Source of the DNA: Nitrososphaerales archaeon TH5895
Lineage (GTDB): Archaea; Thermoproteota; Nitrososphaeria; Nitrososphaerales; Nitrososphaeraceae
NCBI GenBank assembly: GCA_014523695.1
Contig: JAATVS010000009.1
Location: 1 to 15,052, forward strand
Direction: 5' to 3'
DNA length: 15,052 nucleotides
Below are positions 1 to 5,999 of the stretch, piece by piece. Numbering within the stretch: the first letter of the stretch is position 1; each line of letters starts with the position of its first letter. Under the pieces are notes generated by a model that ran no database searches, was not told where the DNA came from, and saw only the letters and a program-made list of their open reading frames with translations. The position numbers and the translations under genes are program-made.

Positions 1-669
1 ACCGTGGGTATCCCTAAGGAGTTGGTATTCAATATGACGTATGCCCTCAAGGCATTTTTCAACATATAGTGCAGCCTTTCCAAATGCTGCCTTTGATTCG
101 GCGGAGGCCATTTCATATTCTTGTCGTAGTTCTTTTTCATCTTTTGCCAAGCGAATTCCTCGCCCACCCCCACCAAATGCAGATTTGAGCAGAACAGGAA
201 ATCCAGACTCTTTTGCTATCGCAACTGCATCATCTAGATCCTCCACTACGCCGTCACTTCCCGGCACCAATGGAACTCCTGCCCCTTTCATCACTTCTTT
301 GCACTTAATCTTGTCACCGGTAACTTCCATAGCTTCACTTCCAGGCCCTATGAATATTATCCCATTCTTCTTGCAAGTCTTTGCAAATGCTTCGTTCTCA
401 GACAAAAACCCATATCCTGGATGTATAGCATCTGACCCTGATTGCTTTGCAATCTCAATTATTCGCTTAATGTTCAGGTAACTTTCTGTGGCCACTGCTG
501 GTCCTATGTTGTATGCTTCGTCGGCTCTTTTTACATGTACGGATCGGGTATCTTCGTCAGAAAATACTGCTACAGACTTTATTCCTAGTTCTTTACATGC
601 ACGTACGACCCGGAGAGCGATCTCGCCTCTATTTGCAATCAGAATTTTGCTTATTGCCTTGGTCGTAAT
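1..669 (-). CDS. accC: Biotin carboxylase subunit of acetyl-CoA/propionyl-CoA carboxylase, N-terminal part (runs off left edge)
   Basis: The ATP-dependent biotin carboxylase half-reaction loads CO2 onto the biotin of a carrier protein, for transfer by the PccB subunit just upstream. The window holds 223 codons, about the first half of a protein usually near 450-500 residues; the rest lies beyond base 1. Visible are the N-terminal KILIANRGEIALR segment (residues 8-20), HPGYGFLSEN (83-92), the GDK lysine (120), the ATP-grasp lysine (162) and the glycine-rich loop GGGGRG (166-171). It is co-directional with pccB, 10 bases after its stop, so almost certainly in one operon. The start is odd: between the upstream in-frame TAA and the conserved core there is no ATG, GTG or TTG. 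I place the start at ATT (669-667), 4 bases after a GAGGTGA Shine-Dalgarno. An ATA at 654-652 would give a more usual length but has no good Shine-Dalgarno. The family is certain; the start is not. Confidence 0.93.
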   Translation of the reverse strand, partial: MTTKAISKILIANRGEIALRVVRACKELGIKSVAVFSDEDTRSVHVKRADEAYNIGPAVATESYLNIKRIIEIAKQSGSDAIHPGYGFLSENEAFAKTCKKNGIIFIGPGSEAMEVTGDKIKCKEVMKGAGVPLVPGSDGVVEDLDDAVAIAKESGFPVLLKSAFGGGGRGIRLAKDEKELRQEYEMASAESKAAFGKAALYVEKCLEGIRHIEYQLLRDTHG

Positions 670-673
670 ATAT

Positions 674-680
674 TCACCTC
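674..680 (-). promoter_or_regulatory. Shine-Dalgarno of accC overlapping the pccB stop codon
   Basis: On the minus strand GAGGTGA begins with the last base of the pccB TAG stop. It matches seven consecutive bases of the complement of the archaeal 16S rRNA 3' end. The in-frame ATT triplet follows after 4 bases, a normal distance for a GGTGA-type site. This site is the main reason for placing the accC start at 669. It also suggests that accC translation is coupled to termination of pccB. Confidence 0.7.
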
Positions 681-2221
681 TATAAATTTATGTTTCCATG
701 TTTTTTCCATGAATGTGTCTCCCTCTTAGTGGATAAAGCATCAAGTGCCCTAATAATCATAGGTCTTGTTTCCATTGGATCTATAACCAAATCAATAATT
801 CCTTTCTCTGCTGCAATATAGGGGTTGGCAAACTTTTCTCTAAATTCTTTTGCAAGAGCCTTCTTTGTTTTTGCCAAGTCTTCAGATTTCTTGAGATCTT
901 TGCGATGGGTTATCGTAATTGCTGCCTCGGGCCCAAGTACGGCAATTTCAGCAGTTGGCCATGCAAAATTCATGTCAGCTCGAAGGTTTTTGCTACCCAT
1001 TGCGATGTAAGCGCCGCCATACGCTTTCCCTATTATACATGTGACCTTAGGTACAGAAGCCTCGCAATAAGCGTACAGCAACTTACTTCCATGCCGAATT
1101 ATCCCGTTGTGTTCCTGATCCGCACCCGGCAGGTACCCAGGAGTATCTACCAAGGTAATTATGGGAATGTTATAGCAATCGCAAAACCTAATGAACCTCG
1201 CAGCTTTATTGGAAGAATTTATATCCAATGCTCCAGCAAGATACAGAGGCTGGTTGGCAACAATACCCACAGATCTCCCCCCCATTCTTGCAAAGCCTAC
1301 GAGAACGTTTTCTGCAAAGAGTTCATGTATCTCAAAAAAATCTCCATCGTCAATAATCGATTTAACTATTTGCTTCATATCATATTGTTCATACGGATTT
1401 TCGGGGAGAACAGATGCAAGGGCAGAATCAATCCTATTTGGGTCATCTTCGGATTGTACTATTGGAGGAAATTCGCTATTGTTTTGCGGAATATAAGAAA
1501 GGAGTTTTTTTATTTTGTCGATACATGCGTATTCGTCTTTTGCTACAAAATGAGCCACGCCAGATTTGCTAGCATGGGTTATTGCGCCGCCCAGCTCCTC
1601 AAACGAAACTTCCTGCCCTAATACCTCATGGACTACTTCCGGTCCTGTAACAAACATTTGCCCTATACGTTCCACCATGACGATAAAATCAGTCATAGCA
1701 GGAGAATAAACAGCTCCTCCAGCACAAGGACCAATACTTGCAGTTATCTGCGGAATCACTCCCGATGCTAGAGTGTTTCTATAGAAAATGTCCCCGTACC
1801 CATCTAGACTCGCTACCCCTTCTTGAATTCTCGCACCACCTGAATCCAGAATTCCTATGATAGGAACGCCGACCTTAAGCGCATGATCCATAACCTTTAC
1901 GATCTTTTTTCCTGCCATTTCACCCAACGAGCCTCCGAGCACAGTAAAGTCGTAAACGTAAACAAACACCTTTCGTCCATCAATGGTACCAAATCCTGTT
2001 AATACCCCGTCTCCAAAATACGTCTTGGTCGAAGGATCATCATTTCTGTGGATCACGTACTTGTCAATTTCGACGAAGGAATCCGCATCTAGCAGTAGGC
2101 TAATTCTTTCTCTCGCTGTTAGCTTACCCTTGGCATGTTGGGCGGAGATCCTCTCCGGCCCGCCTCCTTCCTCGGATAGCTTTTTAATTTGATATAATCT
2201 CTTTATTTTATCCTCGTGCAT
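680..2221 (-). CDS. pccB: Acetyl-CoA/propionyl-CoA carboxylase, carboxyltransferase (beta) subunit
   Basis: A 513-residue biotin-dependent carboxyltransferase of the PccB/AccD5 type, normal length. It moves the carboxyl group from carboxybiotin to acetyl-CoA (giving malonyl-CoA) or propionyl-CoA (giving methylmalonyl-CoA). In thaumarchaea both are steps of the 3-hydroxypropionate/4-hydroxybutyrate carbon fixation cycle; that role is family knowledge, not read from sequence. Both crotonase-like halves are present. The N-terminal half has GKLTARERI (32-40), a GGARIQEG segment (128-135) and the oxyanion-hole stretch GPCAGGAVYSPA (164-175). The C-terminal half has VDTPGYLPG (358-366) and GKAYGGAYIAMGSK (398-411). 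Residue 406, in AYGGAY-I, is isoleucine at the position where propionyl-CoA-preferring enzymes carry aspartate and acetyl-CoA-using ones isoleucine. The ATG start (2221-2219) fits the family N-terminus and lies about 27 bases after a TATA box, so the transcript is probably leaderless. accC follows in the same operon; the biotin carrier subunit must lie outside the window. Confidence 0.95.
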   Translation of the reverse strand: MHEDKIKRLYQIKKLSEEGGGPERISAQHAKGKLTARERISLLLDADSFVEIDKYVIHRNDDPSTKTYFGDGVLTGFGTIDGRKVFVYVYDFTVLGGSLGEMAGKKIVKVMDHALKVGVPIIGILDSGGARIQEGVASLDGYGDIFYRNTLASGVIPQITASIGPCAGGAVYSPAMTDFIVMVERIGQMFVTGPEVVHEVLGQEVSFEELGGAITHASKSGVAHFVAKDEYACIDKIKKLLSYIPQNNSEFPPIVQSEDDPNRIDSALASVLPENPYEQYDMKQIVKSIIDDGDFFEIHELFAENVLVGFARMGGRSVGIVANQPLYLAGALDINSSNKAARFIRFCDCYNIPIITLVDTPGYLPGADQEHNGIIRHGSKLLYAYCEASVPKVTCIIGKAYGGAYIAMGSKNLRADMNFAWPTAEIAVLGPEAAITITHRKDLKKSEDLAKTKKALAKEFREKFANPYIAAEKGIIDLVIDPMETRPMIIRALDALSTKRETHSWKKHGNINL

Positions 2222-2248
2222 GGCCTGAGTGATATGCCAAGAATTAGG

Positions 2249-2256
2249 TATATAAA
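2249..2256 (-). promoter_or_regulatory. TATA box of the pccB-accC operon
   Basis: The minus strand reads TTTATATA here, with an AT-rich stretch just upstream in the place of a BRE. The box ends 27 bases before the pccB ATG. Archaeal transcription usually starts about 25 bases after the box centre, so the start would fall within a few bases of the ATG. No Shine-Dalgarno is visible before the ATG, which agrees with leaderless translation. Confidence 0.7.
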
Positions 2257-2259
2257 TAA

Positions 2260-2314
2260 TTACGAAGTGTTTTTTGGGTGATTATAGACATTTTGGTTAG
2301 TTAACCCTTCGTAA
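2260..2314. repeat. Inverted repeat TTACGAAG / CTTCGTAA abutting the pccB promoter
   Basis: Perfect 8-base arms lie at 2260-2267 and 2307-2314, separated by 39 bases. In the transcription direction of pccB, the proximal arm ends only 3 bases before the TATA box and the distal arm lies 47 bases further upstream. This fits a pair of operator half-sites for a regulator of the carboxylase operon. It could also be chance in AT-rich intergenic DNA. No regulator gene is adjacent. The rest of the gap (2222-2404) shows nothing else beyond the TATA box. Confidence 0.4.
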
Positions 2315-2404
2315 AACGGCATTCTAGAAGAAGCATTACCAGTGAGTCGGATGCTAAAAATTCTCCCTTCTGAAAATACCTTGTGGGTTTTATCAGAGAA
2401 ATTC

Positions 2405-2617
2405 TCATTCTCTTAGTCCTGATCTTCCCCCTCTCGCCCTCCGAAAATAATTCATTCCTAAGTTATAATTTTCAAATAGGGACTCCAGAGTTTCTATTTC
2501 GTTTACCAATCTCAGTACCTGAGAATTATCCCTATTCTCTGCCTTTTTCAAATATTCTAACTTGTCAAGTTTTTCTTGGATAAGCTTTGTCACGTTCTTT
2601 TCGTACTCGCTAGACAT
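2405..2617 (-). CDS. Small coiled-coil protein of unknown function (70 aa)
   Basis: I do not recognise a named family. The 70-residue product is charged. Residues about 8-50 have the heptad-like spacing of leucine, isoleucine and valine expected of one or two helices forming a short coiled coil. The tail RRARGGRSG (59-67) is basic and could contact nucleic acid. There is no signal peptide, membrane segment or metal-binding cysteine. The gene is supported by a TATA box placed to start transcription about 5 bases before the ATG, and by lying co-directionally between two real genes. It is 75 bases downstream of the 378-residue unknown and 183 bases upstream of pccB, with its own promoter, so it is probably transcribed alone. 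ATG start at 2617-2615; stop TGA. Confidence 0.65.
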   Translation of the reverse strand: MSSEYEKNVTKLIQEKLDKLEYLKKAENRDNSQVLRLVNEIETLESLFENYNLGMNYFRRARGGRSGLRE

Positions 2618-2647
2618 TTCTGTTTGAAGATAGATTGATGGTTAGAA

Positions 2648-2654
2648 TAATAAA
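2648..2654 (-). promoter_or_regulatory. TATA box of the 70-residue coiled-coil gene
   Basis: The minus strand reads GATTTATTATT around this site, with TTTATTA as the core. It ends 30 bases before the ATG at 2617, so transcription should begin about 5 bases before the start codon. That is the usual layout of a short-leader archaeal gene. It lies in the 75-base gap after the upstream gene's stop. Confidence 0.6.
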
Positions 2655-2692
2655 TCTTCTTAGTAATAAAGGAAAGACAAGGCACGCCAATT

Positions 2693-3829
2693 TCATTTTC
2701 TATGTAGTTCGCTCAATGCGAGGTTCTTCTGTAACAGTGCATAGAGGTCTCTCTTGTTCAATTCATTGAACCAATATTGATTGTAATGACTGACATACTG
2801 AAAAAGGAATTCTAAGAACGGTCTGAAGCCATATTCATGAGGCAGCATATCTAATGCGATTCTCGCCTCATCCAAGTACGTCGAACTTTTTCTCATTGTT
2901 AGTTCGAATGCTTTCTGCACATCGCCAGTGATAATGCTATAGTACAACGGCCAAGATGGAATTTTTATAGATCCGTTTCTAATTGCGTCCTGGATCTCGT
3001 TTCCACAACCCACAGCTTCACTGGCTTTTGCCATACCCAGGTGATAGATTTCAGCAAGTGGTTTCCTATCAAGTGCCATATTTCTAGCTGCCGTGCCCAT
3101 AATAGCACGATACTTCTTATAGCAACCCATCATATTCTCATCTGTAATAGACTCAGGCTTAGCCTTCAGCCGCTGATCAATATACTGTCCTACTCTAGCG
3201 TCCTTAAAACCTTCTTCAAATGATCTAAGTACTGTGTCTCCTCCGACGGAAATCTTTTGTCTGGCAGCTTCAAGTATATACGGATTCATTAATTTATAAT
3301 CATCTAGATAATCTAAATCCTCATCTTTGTCAATGATTCTGTCCATGGGTTCGCTAAGATCGATCGCAATAATGTGTCCATCTATGATCGTTGTTCTAAC
3401 CTCAGAACTAATACTTTCTTGAAAGTATGCATCCGCCCCATCGAACAATGCGTTCAAAACAGGGAAAGTCATCAAGACGAAATTAGAATTCAAGATACGC
3501 TCTACTCTGTCTGCAAGAATTTCTGGTCGAGAAAGTCTGGCCATGACATCTTGTATTTTAGAGTCATCAAGAACCATCTCTGAAGACCCAATCTCTTCTG
3601 CGAATTTCCTAAGAGAAGCAGATGGATTTTGATCAGAGATGATCAACTTGTGTAGTGATAGCAAGTATCGTTTGGTAAAGTCCTGAAATTGTTCTTCTGT
3701 TTCACGACTGTATTTACTAAACTGCTTGTATCCCCTTTCTCTCAATAGAGCCTGCTTGATTATATCCCGTCCGGCTCTCGTACTCATTAATGTGCTTTTC
3801 TTGAATAGGAATTCATCTTTACCATTCAT
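2693..3829 (-). CDS. Conserved-looking protein of unknown function (378 aa)
   Basis: I cannot assign a family. The 378-residue product appears soluble and mainly helical, with no signal peptide or transmembrane segment. Residues 1-60 are basic and helical. Residues 100-150 hold a more hydrophobic core (ILNSNFVLMTFPVLNALFD, 112-130). Residues 163-178 are a strongly acidic stretch (DRIIDKDEDLDYLDDY). The C-terminal third (290-360) is rich in tyrosine, phenylalanine and tryptophan. The two cysteines near 275 and 236 do not form a metal-site motif. Codon use and composition resemble the neighbours, so this is a resident gene rather than a recent arrival. The ATG at 3829 lies about 26 bases after a TATA box, implying a leaderless monocistronic transcript separate from rps7, whose stop is 107 bases upstream. 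An archaeal lineage-specific protein is likely. Confidence 0.85.
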   Translation of the reverse strand: MNGKDEFLFKKSTLMSTRAGRDIIKQALLRERGYKQFSKYSRETEEQFQDFTKRYLLSLHKLIISDQNPSASLRKFAEEIGSSEMVLDDSKIQDVMARLSRPEILADRVERILNSNFVLMTFPVLNALFDGADAYFQESISSEVRTTIIDGHIIAIDLSEPMDRIIDKDEDLDYLDDYKLMNPYILEAARQKISVGGDTVLRSFEEGFKDARVGQYIDQRLKAKPESITDENMMGCYKKYRAIMGTAARNMALDRKPLAEIYHLGMAKASEAVGCGNEIQDAIRNGSIKIPSWPLYYSIITGDVQKAFELTMRKSSTYLDEARIALDMLPHEYGFRPFLEFLFQYVSHYNQYWFNELNKRDLYALLQKNLALSELHRK

Positions 3830-3855
3830 TTATATTAATTTTCACTAGAACCTTG

Positions 3856-3863
3856 TTATTTAA
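3856..3863 (-). promoter_or_regulatory. TATA box of the 378-residue unknown gene
   Basis: The minus strand reads TGAAAC then TTAAATAA, a good BRE-plus-TATA pair. The box ends 26 bases before the ATG at 3829, placing the transcription start at or next to the start codon. No Shine-Dalgarno is present, which fits a leaderless mRNA. The remainder of the 107-base gap after rps7 shows no clear terminator. Confidence 0.7.
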
Positions 3864-3936
3864 GTTTCAGCCTCAACAATAAGTTGCACATGCAGTCTTG
3901 ATAGTTGTTACTTTCCTGGACTAGCGTCACAATTGG

Positions 3937-4542
3937 CTATCGTGATGCCATTGCTACTCTTTCTTGCTCATTTTTCTTTTTTATAGCATGGCTGGCCATT
4001 TCGTTATTGGAAGCTAAAACAAGTTCCCTTGCAAGAGCTTCCTCTATGGCTTGTGGGTTAGAATACGTAGATTCTCTAACTCCTTCAGCTATAAAACGGA
4101 GAGCAAGATCAACTCGTCTTAGAGGAGCTACGTCAACAGAGACGTGGTAGACTACACCTCCGTAAACGATTCGGGTGGTATCTTCGTTTGGAGATGCATT
4201 CTCGACAGCTTTCACAAATACTTCTAAGGGATTCTTGCTAGTTTCCAGGTGTATTATTTCAAAGGCCGTCTTCAAAACATTCAGAGATTTTGCTTTCTTG
4301 CCGCCCATCCGCCCAGTATTTTTCGCATATCTTTTTCCAAAATGCATTAACTTGTTGGCAAGCCTTTCGACAATGTTAACCTCCGACTTCTTTAGTCGCT
4401 GATGTTCATGCCGTCCAAAGGTAATTGGAATAACAGAGGGCTTCAGCGATATGACTTTCTGAAGGCCAATATCTCCGATTTCTATCTTTCTTGTATCCCA
4501 CTTGTTGAATAAAAGTAAATTTACCTGTTCCTTTCCACTCAT
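3937..4542 (-). CDS. rps7: Small ribosomal subunit protein uS7
   Basis: A primary 16S rRNA-binding protein that nucleates assembly of the head of the 30S subunit. The 201-residue length is typical of archaeal uS7, longer than the bacterial form at the N-terminus. Diagnostic stretches are VERLANKLMHFGKRYAKNTG (57-76), NPLEVFVKAVENASPNEDT (103-121), the archaeal VVYHVSVDVAPLRRVDLALR segment (129-148), and an ERVAMASR end near the C-terminus (194-201). It starts with ATG 5 bases after the rps12 stop. GGAGGT (4550-4555) overlaps that stop, 7 bases from the ATG, so the two genes are very likely translationally coupled. It is the last gene of the cluster here: no elongation factor or rps10 gene follows, unlike in many archaea. 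Confidence 0.97.
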   Translation of the reverse strand: MSGKEQVNLLLFNKWDTRKIEIGDIGLQKVISLKPSVIPITFGRHEHQRLKKSEVNIVERLANKLMHFGKRYAKNTGRMGGKKAKSLNVLKTAFEIIHLETSKNPLEVFVKAVENASPNEDTTRIVYGGVVYHVSVDVAPLRRVDLALRFIAEGVRESTYSNPQAIEEALARELVLASNNEMASHAIKKKNEQERVAMASR

Positions 4543-4547
4543 ATCAA

Positions 4548-4985
4548 TTACCTCCTTGGTTTTTCCTTCCGGCCTAAGACCAACTCATTTAGGGAGACGC
4601 CATTTACCTTGAAGACTTTCCATCTCACTCCAGGGATATCGCCCATTGCTCCCCCCATTGAACCTCCAATGCCTTCGAGCATTACCTCGTCGTGTTCATC
4701 TACGAAATTCAATGCCCCATCCTTTGGTAAGAAAGCAGTTATGGTTTTTCCATTCTTTATCAGTTGTACACGCACACATTTCCTCACAGCCGAATTCGGT
4801 TGTTTCGATTCTATTCCAACCTTTTCAAGAACAATTCCTTTTGCCTGGGGAGATCCTCCAAGGGGATTAGCTTTCTTGTCCAGCATCAACATTCGCCTCT
4901 TGTAATACTTGTTTGACCAGCGAGAGCGCTTTCTCTTTGTCTTAAGCACACGCCCTGCGAACAACCCTAACGGTGATTTAGCCAA
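4548..4985 (-). CDS. rps12: Small ribosomal subunit protein uS12
   Basis: A decoding-centre protein of the 30S subunit that monitors codon-anticodon pairing. At 145 residues it has the archaeal/eukaryotic length. It shows [10 protein letters not shown] (61-70), the loop with the proline that is hydroxylated in many organisms, and GDIPGVRWK (115-123), both near the A site. The start codon is TTG (4985-4983), which abuts the nusA TAG stop with no intervening base. GAGGT inside the last codons of nusA lies 10 bases upstream, consistent with coupled translation. The initial MAKSPLG sequence agrees with archaeal relatives, so the TTG start is well supported. Confidence 0.97.
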   Translation of the reverse strand: MAKSPLGLFAGRVLKTKRKRSRWSNKYYKRRMLMLDKKANPLGGSPQAKGIVLEKVGIESKQPNSAVRKCVRVQLIKNGKTITAFLPKDGALNFVDEHDEVMLEGIGGSMGGAMGDIPGVRWKVFKVNGVSLNELVLGRKEKPRR

Positions 4986-5462
4986 CTAATCCATAACCTC
5001 ATTTCCAATCATTCTTTCAGATGCACTTGTTATCAGAACATTGGATATTTGAAAGTACCTCTTAGCCAGCAATCTAGCCTTCTCAGCATTCCTCCCCTCC
5101 TTCCCTACTACTACTCCTTTCCGCTTTGCGTCCACCAGAACTACCACCTGCTTGGAGCCGTCTGTTCTCTGAGTGATTTTTACATCATTTACCATCTGGG
5201 GGTTCAGTATATTGCGGACGAAATCGCTTGCATCTTCAGAATATTCGACCAATTCTACTTTCTTAGCCACAACATTTTGTAATTGTCGGATAGTCATACC
5301 TCCCTTCCCTATAGCCAGGCCCATCTGGCCCTTATTGACAATGAAAATAACACGATCCATCTTATCATCGACCACACAATCCCTAGCTGTTACGCTCGTA
5401 ATGCTCTGAAATAGAGACATAAGTCGCAATTCATCGGAAGTCAACTTGATTTTTTCCGTCAA
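4986..5462 (-). CDS. nusA: Archaeal NusA-like protein with two KH domains
   Basis: A 158-residue archaeal NusA homologue consisting of two KH RNA-binding domains without the S1 and polymerase-binding N-terminal domain of bacterial NusA. The family is thought to act in transcription elongation or termination, or in rRNA maturation. KH1 carries GLAIGKGGMTIRQLQ (48-62); KH2 carries the variant GKEG loop (120-123) within VVVGKEGRNAEKARLLAKRY. The start is TTG (5462-5460), with GAGG 9 bases upstream; no ATG fits the conserved N-terminus. The gene is directly joined to rps12. Unlike the tight junctions elsewhere in the cluster, 237 bases separate it from rpl30e, and a TATA-like box there suggests an additional promoter. 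Confidence 0.94.
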   Translation of the reverse strand: MTEKIKLTSDELRLMSLFQSITSVTARDCVVDDKMDRVIFIVNKGQMGLAIGKGGMTIRQLQNVVAKKVELVEYSEDASDFVRNILNPQMVNDVKITQRTDGSKQVVVLVDAKRKGVVVGKEGRNAEKARLLAKRYFQISNVLITSASERMIGNEVMD

Positions 5463-5514
5463 ATCTTAAATCCTCTTATTACCATAAGTGCAAAAAGACC
5501 ATGCACGCAATTCG

Positions 5515-5534
5515 TGAATCATCCATCTGATTCA
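5515..5534 (-). repeat. Short hairpin in the nusA leader
   Basis: Perfect 7-base arms, TGAATCA and TGATTCA in minus-strand order (5528-5534 and 5515-5521), are separated by a 6-base loop. If transcription starts from the TATA-like box at 5572-5578, this would lie within the first 35 bases of a roughly 87-base leader. A U-rich tract does not follow, so it is not a usual terminator. It could be a protein-binding operator in DNA or a structured leader in RNA, or chance. Confidence 0.35.
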
Positions 5535-5571
5535 TTATCGCCAATTTAAGTCTTCCATGTCATGTATAAGA

Positions 5572-5578
5572 CTATAAA
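5572..5578 (-). promoter_or_regulatory. TATA-like box upstream of nusA-rps12-rps7
   Basis: The minus strand reads CATTTATAG here, with a second weaker box (TTATACA) at 5563-5569. Predicted transcription would begin near 5540-5549, leaving a leader of about 80-87 bases before the nusA TTG, which contains the hairpin at 5515-5534 and the Shine-Dalgarno. The length of the gap and the quality of the box support a promoter inside the cluster, but read-through from rpl30e is equally possible. Confidence 0.5.
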
Positions 5579-5618
5579 TGCAAGCTTCTAGAACAGTAGG
5601 ATAATTGCTTGAAAAGAG

Positions 5619-5694
5619 AGCGTACAATGGAATCGCCAAATCACAATTTGTAACAAGCCACAGCACCATATTTCATGTAATTGAAAGCGTACAA
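5619..5694 (-). repeat. Direct repeat TTGTACGCT in the rpl30e-nusA gap
   Basis: On the minus strand the 9-base word TTGTACGCT occurs at 5686-5694, just after the rpl30e stop, and again at 5619-5627. The start-to-start distance is 67 bases. Similar pyrimidine-rich tracts follow both copies (TTTC and CTCTC). The second copy lies about 40 bases upstream of the TATA-like box, a reasonable place for a regulator site. Function unknown; a chance repeat is possible. Confidence 0.35.
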
Positions 5695-5699
5695 GGAGT

Positions 5700-5999
5700 T
5701 CACTTTTCAGATAGAATGTTTTGAATCTCTTCTTCAGAGCCAGTCCGTATGGAAAGCATAGTTATCCTATGTGGTCGATTGCAAGCCCTCCCTAACATGA
5801 CGGATGTTCCACGAAATTTAAGGACTGGAATACCACTAGCTTTTGCTTGATCTTCAATACTTACTCTGTTCTTATCACTAACTGAATCAGATACAAGTAT
5901 CAGTTTTGATCCTTTAGCGAATCTCATTACCTCCTTAGTTCCTTTCTTGTACTTGCCACTTGCTACTGCTTCTTTAATCAGCTTCTCTAGCGCTTTCAT
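5700..5999 (-). CDS. rpl30e: Large ribosomal subunit protein eL30
   Basis: A small RNA-binding protein of the L7Ae/L30e fold found in archaeal and eukaryotic 50S/60S subunits. The 99-residue product shows the family pattern: GKYKKGTKEVMRFAKGSKLI (16-35), SGIPVLKF in the middle and GTSVMLGRACNRPHRITMLS near the C-terminus. In many archaea the gene sits directly after the RNA polymerase subunits, as here. The start is best placed at ATG 5999-5997, 9 bases after GGAGG (6009-6013). A GTG at 6005 is in frame but only 3 bases from that site. With the ATG, the gene overlaps the end of rpoA by 26 bases in another frame, which implies coupled translation. Confidence 0.95.
   Translation of the reverse strand: MKALEKLIKEAVASGKYKKGTKEVMRFAKGSKLILVSDSVSDKNRVSIEDQAKASGIPVLKFRGTSVMLGRACNRPHRITMLSIRTGSEEEIQNILSEK

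Noticed and set aside
41..685. Rightward open frames in the first 700 bases
   Set aside because: The minus strand here reads as an unbroken, strongly conserved biotin carboxylase. The rightward translations are meaningless.
905..1621. Long rightward open frame (about 238 codons) opposite pccB
   Set aside because: It lies wholly inside the confidently identified pccB. Its translation resembles no protein, and it has no promoter or ribosome binding site. It is a mirror frame of real coding sequence.
2396..2406. Palindrome around the stop of the 70-residue gene (GAGAA/TTCTC)
   Set aside because: Five-base arms with a one-base spacer cannot form a hairpin and are expected by chance in such sequence.
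5556..5558. Tiny upstream frame (ATG plus 6 codons, then TAA) before nusA
   Set aside because: The ATG lies upstream of the transcription start predicted from the TATA-like box, so it would not be in the mRNA.
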